Part shown: positions 11,601 to 22,999 of the stretch, one piece after another
Position numbering within the stretch: position 1 is the first letter of the stretch
Layout: each line of letters starts with the position of its first letter
DNA from: Spongilla lacustris
Taxonomy: Eukaryota; Porifera; Demospongiae; Spongillida; Spongillidae
Direction of reading: 5' to 3'
Length of the DNA: 64,000 nucleotides
Assembly (NCBI GenBank): GCA_949361645.1
Contig: OX442415.1
Coordinates: 1,352,798 to 1,416,797, forward strand
Notes under the pieces: generated by a model
The model's database searches: none
Told to the model about the DNA's origin: nothing
Seen by the model: the letters and a program-made list of their open reading frames with translations, nothing else
Made by a program: the position numbers and the translations under genes

Positions 11601-12959
11601 CTTCCCTCCCTACATAAGCCCCACCTTCCCTCCCTACATAAGCCCCACCTTCCCTCCCTACATAAGCCCCACCTTCCCTCCCTACATAAGCTCCACCTTC
11701 CCTCCCTACATAAGCTCCACCTTCCCTCCCTACATAAGCTCCACCTTCCCTCCCTCCCTCCCTGCATAGGCCCCACCTTCCCTCTAAGCCCCACCTTCCC
11801 TCCCTACATAAGCCCCACCTTCCCTCCCTACATAAGCCCCACCTTCCCTCCCTACATAAGCTCCACCTTCCCTCCCTACATAGGCCCCACCTTCCCTCCC
11901 TACATAAGCTCCACCTTCCCTCCCTACATAGGCCCCACCTTCCCTCCCTACATAGGCCGCCCCACCTTCCCTCCCTACATAAGCCTCACCTTCCCTCCCT
12001 ACATAAGCCCCACCTTCCCTCCCTACATAAGCCCCACCTTCCCTCCCTACATAAGCCCCACCTTCCCTCCCTACATAAGCCCCACCTTCCCTCCCTACAT
12101 AAGCCCCACTTTCCCTCCCTACATGTATCACTCCCCTCCCCATCCATCTTCCCATTTATCTTACACAGGTGACCGATAATTGCACACGCTATATTTCCCA
12201 AGGGTGCACCTATCTATCACAGATCGACATTTCTGGGTGCAATGTGACGTAAGTATACTGTAGTGTGTAACAGAAGTATACTGTGGTGTGTAACAGAAGT
12301 ATACTGTAGTGTGTAACAGAAGTATACTGTAGTGTGTAACAGAAGTATACTGTAGTGTTGCATATGTATAAGTATTGTAATCTATATACATGCGTCACGC
12401 ATGTGTGTGTGTATGTGTGTGTGTGTGTGTGTGTGTATGATGCACACTTTTTGGGGTTTATTCCTGTAAAGGTTGATTATTCTCTTGACGTGTGCTATTT
12501 AATTTGCATGCATGGTAGTCAATAATACAGGTAATTTGTGCAACTGATTACTTGTACTTATGTGTGATCAGCTGTTACGCAATACTGTCATTTTAGTTTG
12601 TAGTTACACATTAACGCTGAGTGGTTCGGGAAATACACATGGACGTGCACATATACCTTGCAATAGTTGCCAAATGGCTCACTGTGTGTGGTGTAAATAT
12701 ATGTGTATGACGGCAAACATTGATAGGGACAAGTCTCTCCATAACTTACGGAAGGGATGCACCTACCTCAAGAAGGTCGCGGCAACGTGCTGCACAAACA
12801 TCACGAGGTATGTGACTTGGTCATGTGACATCATGCGACATCATGTGACTGCACAGGGAGGCGGTGTTGAAGCTTCAGAAGACCTGTGAGGTCAGCTACA
12901 ATACGGACAGACCAAAGTACCTGCTCAAAGACGTAGGGGACTTCCCCGTGGAGAGCTAG
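5629..12959 (+). CDS. FBXL13: F-box/LRR protein 13 (dynein regulatory complex subunit 6), 18 exons
   Basis: Exons: 5629-5708, 5968-6117, 6201-6303, 6905-7123, 7448-7569, 7810-7919, 7982-8034, 8127-8227, 8491-8620, 9620-9718, 9961-10084, 10311-10470, 10587-10697, 10957-11221, 11354-11434, 12169-12248, 12727-12807, 12857-12959. All junctions keep phase and give 723 residues; human FBXL13 is about 735. An N-terminal tryptophan/arginine-rich helical region (about 1-170) precedes an F-box (about 174-220, SLLPREVAMK split from IFTYAGVRSL by an intron), then about 17 cysteine-type leucine-rich repeats, e.g. CRKLVYLDLSGCTQ. The tail EVSYNTDRPK matches the QEYNTNDPPR region I recall in human FBXL13. 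In ciliated animals DRC6 sits in the nexin-dynein link of motile axonemes; in a sponge that would be the choanocyte flagellum. The donors of exon 3 (AAG|GTGTTC) and exon 9 (CAG|GTCATA) are weak. The start is the first in-frame ATG, and the 5' UTR is not defined. Confidence 0.9.
6380..6410. repeat. (AC)n microsatellite in FBXL13 intron 3
   Basis: An uninterrupted AC run within a longer purine/pyrimidine-alternating stretch (6340-6440). It creates spurious Thr-His open frames. Another AC/AT-rich patch lies at 10515-10575 in a later intron of the same gene. Confidence 0.85.
7640..7806. repeat. CATCACATATCACCCT-type tandem repeat in FBXL13 intron 5
   Basis: Imperfect repeats of about 16-18 bp built on CATCACATATCACCCTCA fill most of the short intron between exon 5 and exon 6, ending just before the acceptor at 7808-7809. 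Confidence 0.8.
8258..8480. repeat. CCACACCACTACCTCCTCCT minisatellite in FBXL13 intron 8
   Basis: About ten copies of an 18-21 bp C-rich unit run up to the acceptor at 8489-8490. It has no G on this strand, and may serve as an extended polypyrimidine tract. Confidence 0.9.
8791..8955. repeat. Dispersed element copy 1 in FBXL13 intron 9
   Basis: The right end (AGCAGCTGTTACACTTTTTG ... CACATTAACGCTGAGTGG) recurs in the same orientation at about 12568-12622 in intron 16. CCACTCAGCATAGAGTTAAA at the left end is roughly the inverse of the right end, consistent with a short inverted-repeat MITE of about 165 bp. Confidence 0.5.
9000..9310. repeat. 29-bp minisatellite in FBXL13 intron 9
   Basis: About ten head-to-tail copies of TGTACACATGTACTGCTAGG followed by CCTGCCTTA. 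The copies are almost identical, with single-base variants only, so the array is young. Confidence 0.95.
9807..9950. repeat. CATCACATGACC-type repeats in FBXL13 intron 10
   Basis: Imperfect repeats of ATGACCATCACATGACCATC and CACATGGCCATGTCACATGA fill the second half of the intron and stop just before the acceptor at 9959-9960. Confidence 0.8.
11487..12125. repeat. 24-bp minisatellite in FBXL13 intron 15, about 26 copies
   Basis: The unit is CCCTCCCTACATAAGCCCCA plus CCTT. Common variants are AGGCCCC, AGCTCCA and AGCCTCA. Because 24 is divisible by three and the unit lacks stops, it creates open frames on both strands, which are not genes. The array fills nearly the whole intron between exons 15 and 16. 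Confidence 0.95.
12253..12360. repeat. 21-bp minisatellite in FBXL13 intron 16
   Basis: Five copies of AGTATACTGTAGTGTGTAAC plus A start directly after the donor of exon 16 (GTAAGTATACTG). The splice donor itself therefore looks like the first unit. A (GT)n tract follows at 12404-12436. Confidence 0.9.
12568..12622. repeat. Dispersed element copy 2 in FBXL13 intron 16
   Basis: Matches the right end of the element at 8791-8955 (CAGCTGTTACGC ... TACACATTAACGCTGAGTGG), same orientation, about 80-90% alike by eye. The left boundary is not clear. Confidence 0.5.
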
Positions 12960-13701
12960 TCCCCAGGCTTGCAGCACAATTCCAATGCTCTTTTACTGCT
13001 ATGTTTGTTCGTTCGTTCGTTTTTTCAGCTTCTATTCAGTTTGTGTTTTCCATCTGTATTAATTTCCCATCTCAGTCACACTTAACGCCTCAGTGATATG
13101 GCCATCCAGTGGTCTTAGTATTGCATGCTTTAGCAGTTTGGAGGTAGCCTTGGTTACCAGGGGTTGGATCCCACAGCTGGTCTGCATGTACCGGTATAAG
13201 CGGTATGCATTTAACACCTTAACCTTGCCTAGTTTTATGCCCAGACCCAAAATATTAGCACTCATTTCTCAGTATTGGTCTGGGTACGAGACTAAGCCCT
13301 AGCGATTAACCACTCCCTAGCTTCTAATCTATTAGTATATGGCTAACGTTAAACGGAGCTGACGTTGCTCGTCCCCAGACCAATTGACGTAACGATTATC
13401 GCTGAATCTACGTCTATATATATATACAGGTTTGGGGACGAGACTATATACGACGTTCATGCTGAGCATGCACGTAACGGTATATACCCGGACCCTGTTT
13501 AGTAATAACATCACCGCTAGTTCAGCAATGTTCCACTTTCCCTTAAATTCAAGTTTACTTAATTGAATTTCCGAGAGATTTAAACACGTCAAAATACACC
13601 GTTATCCAATGCAGCAGCTAATTAAAGAGTCAAATCGACTCATACGCAAATACGCATACATGCACAGTTTACGCATGCGCATGCGCATGCGCTCAGCTAA
13701 A
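12960..13701. other. Intergenic; convergent gene ends, no gene seen
   Basis: Separates the 3' ends of FBXL13 (plus) and the deaminase-like gene (minus). It holds a GTTC tetranucleotide run at 13006-13020, a TA-rich patch near 13415-13430 and a self-complementary GCATGCGCATGCGCATGCGC tract at 13673-13692. No gene is recognisable. Confidence 0.5.
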
Positions 13702-14871
13702 TTAAGGAGCATGGCACTGTGCAGAGATGTTTGAGTCGTCAACAAGAGGTATTTTGTGAGTCTCGAACCATAGCTTAACCTAGTCTGGGGACCAGGCTGA
13801 TGGTTGTACTATCAGTCTGGGAACAACTGCGCATCAAAGTTGTTCCGTTCTGCAGTCAGCATGAATCTCATTTATGCCCTACCACATACATGAATATCAA
13901 CTATGGCTGGATAACTCTCGTTCCTGCGATCTGAGAAGCTGCAATCTGTTGATGTCAAAACGGTTCTGATATTGTTTCGAAGCATTGCATTAAGTTCATC
14001 GATTCTTCTGTAGCTTTCAAAGCATGACCGGCACATTTTGTTGGTGTATGGTTGGAAAAAGTGGTCGATGCTCTCAATACGATGACCACTAAGAGACAAC
14101 TCCTCTTGTACCATGGACCGCCAAGCATGAAGTACACGTACTTTACTCTCTGATGGTCTTTCACCAGAAAAGCTTCGTCTTTCAGTACTCACTCCTATGT
14201 CCTTCCCACACGCGAAACAGTTTACCATCATCTCTGAATAAGGCCCACAAAAAAGTCTGGGGACCTTGCTGAATGAATATATTTTGAAAAGAACCACTAA
14301 ACCACATTATAAATTCATAACATTCCAGAGGAACTAGTTCGATGCGCGGTTGTTCCCAGACTGATAGTACAACCATCAGCCTGGTCCCCAGACTAAGCTT
14401 AACCATGGGCAGCTGGTCGGTGTTGTAAACGCGATTGTAGTAGACGTAGAACTTCTGCACGTCATGAAAGTCGCCCACTCTTGCTTTGGCTATCTGGCTT
14501 GCGCAACTTTCGATGTCGTCAGGGTAATTGTTCTCGTAGCAAGGAGTCCGGTACGTGTACAGAAGCACGTAGGCGACCTTGTGCCCGTGCGGCACCAGGT
14601 TTTTCAATTGCGGGATTTTCGCTAAGACTTTGGGCTCCGCGTGGTGGATTCTGTCGTTCTTGTCGTAGTTTGCACCCACGCAGTGTTGCTTTGCTTCGCT
14701 CCATTTTGCCACGCCTTCCGGAATGACGCAAAGTACGGCAAAAAACTTGCTGAACTGAGAATCCGCTTTGAGACACCCAACGAGGACGTCGGGTTGAATA
14801 GTACTGGTGGCAGTAGCAGCTGCGACCAGTATCGTGAGTCCTAGGAGCGCCTTTTTAAGAAAGGGAGTCAT
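13702..14871 (-). CDS. Secreted AID/APOBEC-like deaminase (SNAD-type), C-terminus interrupted by a transposon
   Basis: ATG at 14871-14869. Residues 1-22 are a clear signal peptide (MTPFLKKALLGLTILVAAAT). The body has a deaminase-fold zinc signature: H77-A-E79, then P110-C111 and C123 (PC-x11-C, with a longer loop than the usual PC-x2-C) after a hydrophobic strand (VAYVLLYTYR). H77, C111 and C123 would bind zinc and E79 would be the general acid. Secreted deaminases of this kind (SNAD families, suggested roles in immunity) are known in sponges and fish; the assignment is by motif only. At 14405 the frame enters an inverted-repeat element (13781-14395) and would end at 14182 with a foreign tail. 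Ignoring the element and one 9-bp target copy, the frame continues to TAA at 13702-13704, giving 181 residues in one exon. Confidence 0.6.
13781..14395 (-). mobile_element. Inverted-repeat transposon, 615 bp, with 9-bp target duplication
   Basis: 55-bp terminal inverted repeats (13781-13835 and 14341-14395, starting TAGTCTGGGGACCAGGCTGA; one mismatch seen) are flanked by identical AGCTTAACC (13772-13780 and 14396-14404). A 9-bp duplication suggests a MULE; an 8-bp hAT-type reading is possible because the TIR begins TAG. The interior carries a minus-strand open frame (14297-13872) with a paired CxxC zinc motif (NCFACGKDIG ... MCRSCFESYRR), like a ZAD-type zinc-binding domain, ending near a possible donor (CAT|GTATGT). 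This is probably one exon of the parental transposase or a captured host exon. The element is non-autonomous. Confidence 0.85.
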
Positions 14872-14906
14872 TTATACGTCATATTTTTGATCCGCAGCTT
14901 CGTGTG

Positions 14907-14915
14907 TTTTTATAG
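14907..14915 (-). promoter_or_regulatory. TATA box of the deaminase-like gene
   Basis: Minus-strand CTATAAAAA lies about 36 bp upstream of the start codon at 14871. Transcription about 30 bp downstream would give a very short 5' leader. Position and sequence fit a TATA-driven inducible promoter, but there is no expression evidence. Confidence 0.5.
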
Positions 14916-14929
14916 GGAGGTGGGGAAAA

Positions 14930-17494
14930 CATTACGTGCCGAATCAGGGCAATTACTGCATTGAAGTCCGACCCCGTGTTACCTATTTAATTTGTCCAAC
15001 AATAATAATATAATTAACGTGCTAAACTCTATACATTGGTACATGTATTGTAGTGGCACTTGATACTAGATGTGTAAGGATTGAAGGGTTAGAGCTACAT
15101 GCATGCATGTACTCCTGGGCAATGGATCCGGAGTATAGCAGGTACAGTATGCAATGATTATCATTACCATTATTGTCATTGCGGCTTTATCAACTACTGA
15201 GTTGAAAATTAGAAACATTCTCCATGAAGGCAATAGTGGTCTAGAAAGGAAAAATGAAGCACACACTTACAGAAATGCCTACAAATGTGACATAGGACCA
15301 TTTCACTTTCTCAGAGAATGTTTTTGGGGGTACTTGGTAATAAGATTGAAGAGTACATGTATCTCTCTGTGTATACATCCTCTTTCAGTTGGCCTGTTGC
15401 AAGGATTTTGATCATGTGACATTAGTGATAGTTACAGCATCGAAGCGGGAAAAACCACAAAGTGAAGTGACTGAATGGGTAAGGGTCGGAGTGACGTCTG
15501 CTATACCAAGAGCCACAAATCAGAGGCGGTAGCCAGAGTGAAATGGAGGAGTGAATGCAGACCTTAACATGGATGATGGGTCTGGGCTATCTACATCAGC
15601 TGATTAATAGAATTGGCATTAATTTGCTGTGATATGTGTACACGTGTTTAGAAGGTGCCCATGTCGAAATCCACGGGCACTATTAATAAAGGATTTCTGT
15701 AGCAATGCCACAATAAATGCGGAAAGAAGACCAGGAGTAAGTGAGGGAAGGATGGGAAGAAACCCCCCACCCCCTACCCCAAGTCTGAAAAGGCTGGGAA
15801 ATCCCTTCCTTGCCTAATAGCTTGGAGGATAAAGTGGGTCGGGTTGATTGTTATTTCCCCTTTCCCTTTCTGTGTGTCTCATACCTTGCCACACTCATCT
15901 CAAAGCTCTCTAGAGCCTCTACATGTACATCTCAAGTCTCTAAGCTTCCCTTCCTGTCTGTCTATATCCTCCTTATAGAAACATCATGTGTAAGGGATGT
16001 TAAAACACATGTTCATCTCATTTTAGACATGAATTTATATTATAGTGGTTATGTTTATAAGTACATTTGAACATTTTAAATTTACAAATGATACATCATC
16101 TTTACATACATAATTATTCAATATCACCATCAAGCATGGAATACCACCAGCGAAAAAAAGTTGCGTACAATACCCTAAGCCTTAATGTGGAGATCACTGA
16201 TTGAGTGTTCATCATGCCCATATTATCTCGTCGTAATTTTCCCAAATAAACAAAAGCTGATGTCATGGAGCATAACCCTTGAACCAATATTAAAGAACTT
16301 TGATTCTTCCACATGTATGTGTGTCATAATAGCACTGAATAAAGTCCACTGAACCATTTTGACTACATGTACCAGTGAATAGAGATAATAGCATTATAGC
16401 ATTGTTGCATGCATGGGGACAACGATGGAGCATGCTGTAGCTACAACATCCTGCATGGTGCAGGTGTCTGTTCTAGCAAGCTTTCAGGTGACTATTCTCT
16501 CAGGACCTCATGGTAGGTCTCATAGAGAGTTCCTAAATTTGCTCAAGAGGTTTGTCTAAAATCCACCAAAACAATGATCTCGTAAAATGAGTACCCGGTG
16601 CTTGCTTGACCAAGCTTCTTTTATAACTTTGTTGTTAATCTCATTGTACATGTACATATACTGTTGGGTAGTGCCCAGACCATAATGCCCAGCACACCAT
16701 GTAAAGGCTTCTTGTTCGCAGAAATGCAAAATTTGAGCATTAACAAGGAGGCTGGAAAGTAGTTAACCATGAAGATATATGGTCATGTCCAAAGTTGTGT
16801 CACATACATAATACATAACAATACATACATATGTACACATGTACACTACTTTATAAGTCCTCACTTCCTTCTAGGTTACCAGCTAGCAGGATTGGTATAT
16901 TCCCCGTCAGGTTGCTGTAAGCTCAAACTTGGGTGCCAACCGAGAGGTCCTTAATAGTGACATCATATTTCGAGCACATGACACTTGGCAGGCGGCTGGA
17001 GGAATTAATATGTGAAGGTATTACTTTGCAAATCAAAAGCTATGGAATACAAATGTTCCTGAACTCGAGCAGTGACCGACGCGCACGTGATGCTTAGTCT
17101 CGGACCATTATTACTAATTATGGAGAACATTATACTTTATAATTATAAATACTCGTAACTTGACAATACGGATAGTCATTGAATAAATCAATTAGATATA
17201 TATGCATCACTGTCCTCAAAAAACAAGGTAATCTTCGCTAGCAAAGGTGTCCAGGACTGAGACAGCATTGCCTCGCGAGAGCGAGGCGTTGAAGTGGATA
17301 ATACATGTATAAGAAAAGGATCACGTAGAAGCAAGACCCTTTACTTGTATTTTTAAAAGGAATAAAACTGAGAAAGAGTACGAGTCTGCACTGGCAGTTA
17401 TTGGTATAATTGTACTTTACAATTATAATACTGATACATGCATCCACTATGTTTCACTTAATTGTACGCAGGTTTTTATAACAGCAGTTGCGAT
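14930..17494. other. No gene recognised
   Basis: A/T-rich sequence with scattered ACATGTA motifs. Open frames are short and lack splice pairs or known motifs. The segment 16114-16314 is open on the minus strand, but its composition looks random. Confidence 0.4.
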
Positions 17495-18640
<1,146 letters not shown>

Positions 18641-18654
18641 GAGGAGGGAGTGAT

Positions 18655-20433
18655 CATTACCATTGTAGTGGTATTTAGTTGAAGCGGGAGGAGGTAGATT
18701 ACATATGGCCCGGGTTAGATGATGCTTTGGTGGTACTAACTCTCCCCTTCAGGAGGAATCACTTTGTTGAGGGGCAAAACTTTTAAGCTAAGACAATGTC
18801 GTTAGTTAATGGGGTCCAGGGTTAGTAGCCATCTAAGTTGGCCATGCTTGAGGCATTGCCATAAGAGTGCCATGTGGTATTCTTGCCATGTGGAGGCTGA
18901 AAATGTACCATGCAGCATAGGAAACTGGTTGTCCATAGCAACCCTTGCTTTATTCATTTTTGTCTTTCTCAAGGTTTGACTGAAGTGAATGGTGGTGAGG
19001 GGTTCAAGCTCACTTGAGATTGGACATGAAGGGAGGCATAGCCACAGAAGATAAGAAGCCAAAATTAATCTCTTTTGTAAGTCTCTTGCGTAGCCTTTGA
19101 AGTTGCCATTGTCATTCAGTGGTATGTGTGCACAAGATGCCCTTGTGATAAGTACATGTACCTTATGGGGGCATGTTTAGATAATGACATCATTGTCCTG
19201 TCTTACTTTGGAGGTAGAACACTGGTTTAATCATACTGATGTTGACATGGCCAAAGAAAGGTTGAGTGTAGAAATGTGCTGCATACTCCAAGTCCTCTAC
19301 AGCAAGCAGATTTGTGTTTTGTAATCTGTTAGGTTTTGAGATACATGTAGTTTGGTGTAACCTGTTGACCTCCTATACATTTACATGTAGTTAGCATTAA
19401 ATTGCTTTGTTGCATGAAGATGACCTATTGCTTTGTGATAAATCTGTTTATCAGCAGGAGGAGCTCTGTTGTGTTAATGTCTTTGCATTGGATTGTGGAG
19501 TCTAAAAGATGAATGTGTACTAATGCTAGTGTTGTGATGAAGTGGTATATTGAGTGTTTGATTACAGTGAATAGTCTGCAAAGGGAGTGTATTGTAGTGC
19601 TCTGCTGAAACAGGCAACCAATTGATCCCAACACATATGCACACACACAGATGCACACACACATGCACGCACATGCACACACAATCATGCACACATGCAC
19701 ACATGCACACACATGCACTCACATGCACACATACACACATGCACACACATGCACACACATGCACAATTTTCATTTTTATTTTATTTACTCCATCACCAGA
19801 GAAACCTAATGGGCTGGGGATGTGACCATCTGGGCTGGGGATCTGGCACAGAAGGTATTGTGCCATCTCACCACTACACACATGTGTAGCTAACAGATCT
19901 GAACTTTGTGTGTACTCTTGTTGAATGCACACTGTATATAGGATTGGATGGGGACTGGGGCAACAACTCAGTTTTCATGCCCTTTGAGGAACTTTAGTAA
20001 TTAATCTGTAGAATTCATCATTGTAGTAACTGGTTATACAACTGGAGCATGCGCAGTGATGGCAGAATCCGGTAGAACCAGTTTGGGATATACTTAAGGT
20101 ATACCATTAAAGTAATGAATCGGTTGAGACCAGACATTCAGTACTGCGGCAGGTCTGTGTGTTTATGGACATAGTATTTGTTGTGTTATGTGTGTGTTGC
20201 TGCTTATGTGATTATTATGTATACGACCAATTGACTTGACAGTTTCAATGGCTAGGTACTACAATCATTATCAGAGCTGCATGTGAATTAAAAAAATTAA
20301 CAACACAGGCCAATCAGGATTATTCCTGTAGTCACCATCACAATGGAATCAGTTTGTCTGGTTTTTTGTCCTCATACTGTCGTTTGTGTTACAAAATACT
20401 ACCGTATTGATTGATCTGTTCTACCCACTTCAG
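18655..20433. other. No gene recognised; CA-rich patch at 19637-19766
   Basis: No coding segment could be supported. An ATGCACACAC-type imperfect microsatellite occupies 19637-19766. Confidence 0.4.
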
Positions 20434-20534
20434 GATGGTGACACTCAATTACCACAACCTGCAAGGGAAAGCTATACTACTCGGTTGAACATTCCATTTC
20501 CACTCCTGATATTGATTTTTACATCAATGGACTG
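20434..20534 (+). pseudogene. Decayed ankyrin-repeat exon 1
   Basis: Acceptor ...CCACTTCAG, then DGDTQLPQPA in frame; the VEHSISTPDID-like continuation is in another frame; ends CTG|GTGAGT. The length of 101 rather than 99 and the shifted frame show decay. It is similar in wording to the last ankyrin exon of the ROCO gene at 38813-39064. Confidence 0.6.
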
Positions 20535-20839
20535 GTGAGTCCGTCCATTGAATGTTAATACATGTAAACAGCAAAGTCCATTGAATGTTAATACATGTAA
20601 ACAACAAAGTTCATGCTTGAGGGCTGTGCACATTTTACTACCTGCAAGTAGAATTAATAATTGTGGCTGTAATGTATGTGGTGATAGATACGTATCCCTC
20701 CTCTTGATTAATGATTTTCATCTGTTTACATGTGTACACCCTAGTGCATGGTTTCATATGGGGAAGGTCAACCATGTAAAATTTTGAAATGGATGTACCC
20801 ACAATTTTGACTGAACCATTATGTGTATACCAACTCCAG

Positions 20840-20934
20840 GATCCATATTGATACTCCATTACACCTTGCTGCAAGTAGAAGTGATAGTAAATGCATGGAA
20901 AATTCTTGGTATTGATATGAACAGCAAAGGTCTG
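20840..20934 (+). pseudogene. Decayed ankyrin-repeat exon 2
   Basis: Acceptor ...CAACTCCAG, contains IDTPLHLAASRSDS, then a frameshift (TGG TAT TGA) before a CTG|GTGAGT donor. It is 95 bp long and broken. Confidence 0.6.
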
Positions 20935-21369
20935 GTGAGTTGATCCAATTGTATGTTTAGAAATACAGTTATGATGATAACAGATTACCTGAGGGCTGCA
21001 TGTATATATTGTGTCAAGCTGTTGTTGGTCCGGAAAACTATAGTACAGCTGAGATATATCAATAAACATGTTGAGATATAACTTTTTATGCTCTCATGCA
21101 GCTCATGAGGTCATGTGCCCTAGAAGTGGTGAGAAATGCATATAGTAACTACATTTGACTGCATCATTTTGATGGCACTTGGGTAAAACTTAAACAAGGT
21201 ATTCGTTTCTGAAGTGGCTAAAAAGCATATAGATCATTTAATTGTTGGTTTCAATATCAATTGATGACATCTTTCTCTGATGACATTATCGAGGGAGGGT
21301 ATAAAGGGTGACAAGAGGCATCATTCCACAGGGGAAGCATTTGGACAGCATGTTATTTTTTTCCCCCAC

Positions 21370-21447
21370 AGGCAGCTCTTCATGAAAAAACTGGATGCAA
21401 ATGCTTTGCTGGATTTAAAACAACACCTCAATGAACTTGGACTTTAA
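21370..21447 (+). CDS. Possible terminal exon, unrecognised
   Basis: After a strong polypyrimidine/CCCCCACAG acceptor the sequence reads a compact helix ending in a stop (QLFMKKLDANALLDL ... LNELGL, TAA at 21445-21447). No upstream partner exon was found. It may be the last exon of a lost gene or chance. Confidence 0.2.
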   Translation, partial: RQLFMKKLDANALLDLKQHLNELGL

Positions 21448-22456
21448 ATCTTTTTCATGTATTTTGTCCACCATGTTTGTGCACATCATTTATATACTAT
21501 GCAGTGTACATTTACTTATCTGCTTTTGGAGTGGCATGCACTTGAAGTGGGTGGGTACAACAAATGATGAAAGTAGTATTGATCTTAGTTATAGTACATG
21601 TATAATTATTATGCATATTAAGGGTTTGCAAATGAGCATTGTATATGTAAATAGTTAAGTTCCCACCTGTGTACATGTTCTGCACTTGCAGACCAGATGA
21701 GGCTTTGCAAATTGAGGCCCTTCTCTCTGCACCTAAAGTCTCTCAAATGAAACGTTCAAGCATATTGAATACCCACTAACCCACGTGTTTTAATTTGGTT
21801 TTACAAAGTTCACCCACTGCTGACAGAGCATGCTTGCTTCCCATCAGATTGCATCATGCACACTCTTGGCTTTTGGTCCTACATCATGATTCACCAGTAT
21901 TTCTTCTTGCCATAAAGTGGTGGCTTGGTTTACAGACATTCTTGTTCAGGAATGATGAGAAATCATGTTGCTGAATGTAGAAAGCATGCTGCCAATGACA
22001 CCAGATGCCAGGAGTTAGGGTGGTCATGCATGTATCCATGACAACTGAGGGTCAGTGTTTTTTTTTTCTTCCCACCTTGCCTCTCTGCTTGCCATCAGCC
22101 AGTCCAAGCTGGGGTTAGAAGTGCTGTTAATGGGGCACACTCATTTTGCTCCAGGAAATTGGACCACCATTTGATCTCCATGTACATTTTCCAAAGTGTG
22201 AGGCAGTATATTCCCTCCTTCAATGAAGCAGTTTTAGTAGGAAGCAAGCTGTCTCCTGAAGTTTGATGAGGTTGAAGACGTTGATATAATATAATTTGAG
22301 GAGGCAAGTAATGGCATACAAAAATGCTCATATAGTTGATCTCCCAAGTTGCCCTACATTTTTGTGGTGGATTCCATACCTCCACATATACACACTAGTA
22401 GATGCATTCTAAATGATGTGAGCAGTACCGCCGTGTTTTCTCTTTTTATCCTAGTT

Positions 22457-22538
22457 GCCCGGCTAGCTCAGTCGGTACAGCATGAGACTCTTAATCTCAG
22501 GCCAGCTAGGGTCGTGGGGTCGGGCCCCACGTTGGGCG
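22457..22538 (+). tRNA. tRNA-Lys(CTT)-like sequence, probably a pseudogene or SINE head
   Basis: Folds as a cloverleaf: acceptor GCCCGGC/GTTGGGC, D arm GCTC/CAGC with one mismatch, anticodon stem TGAGA/TCTCA with loop CTCTTAA (anticodon CTT at 22490-22492), T stem GTGGG/CCCAC. Defects are a variable region about 9 bases too long (GGCCAGCTA extra) and T-loop GTCGGGC in place of TTCGAGC, so the B-box is damaged although the A-box TAGCTCAGTCGG is intact. No CCA is encoded. Most likely a retroposed or decayed copy. Confidence 0.65.
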
Positions 22539-22721
22539 ATAAATTTTTAATTTATTGCATTTTAATTATGCGCTGATATTACTCTTGTATCAATAGTCGG
22601 TTAAAAACAACACATCAGTTTTGGAAGCAACGTTTGGTGAACGAGGCTATTTGACGCCTGCACGTAGGGCATGCGCGCTCAAATATCTGTAGTATACAGT
22701 TGAATGGCTCACCTAGGTTAG

Positions 22722-22911
22722 TGACGTAGCCACACCCTTCCATTGCGCATGAAGGGTCTGGACATAGACATTAAAGTATCTACTATATCTATAGTCTACT
22801 CTAATACCTATAGTCTGGAGACCGGCATTAATCAGAACGACTACAATATAAGAATGTCTAGTCCATGATCCAGACCCTTCATGCACTGGAAGCTAGGGTG
22901 TGGCTACGTCA
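22722..22911. mobile_element. Small MITE, about 190 bp
   Basis: The left end TGACGTAGCCACACCCTTCC ... CATGAAGGGTCTGGA is mirrored at the right end (TCCAGACCCTTCATGCACTG ... AGGGTGTGGCTACGTCA). The arms are about 45 bp around an A/T-rich core. The target duplication is unclear. Confidence 0.7.
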
Positions 22912-22999
22912 GACCAGAGATAATATTACAGTAGGGGGAAGGGGCCTCTAACCTGAATATGAATATAATTAATGTACAATTAGCGTATGACGCCGTTGA

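Noticed and set aside
11478..12179. 233-codon PSLHKPHL-type frame and its minus-strand mirrors
   Set aside because: Lies in the 24-bp intronic array of FBXL13 between two well-supported exons; open only because the unit has no stops.
13872..14297. Stand-alone zinc-finger gene
   Set aside because: Lies wholly inside the TIR element, lacks a complete gene structure and ends near a donor-like site; treated as element cargo.
22457..22538. Functional tRNA-Lys gene
   Set aside because: Extra bases in the variable region, a D-stem mismatch and a lost TTCGA T loop make normal function unlikely; kept as tRNA-like only.
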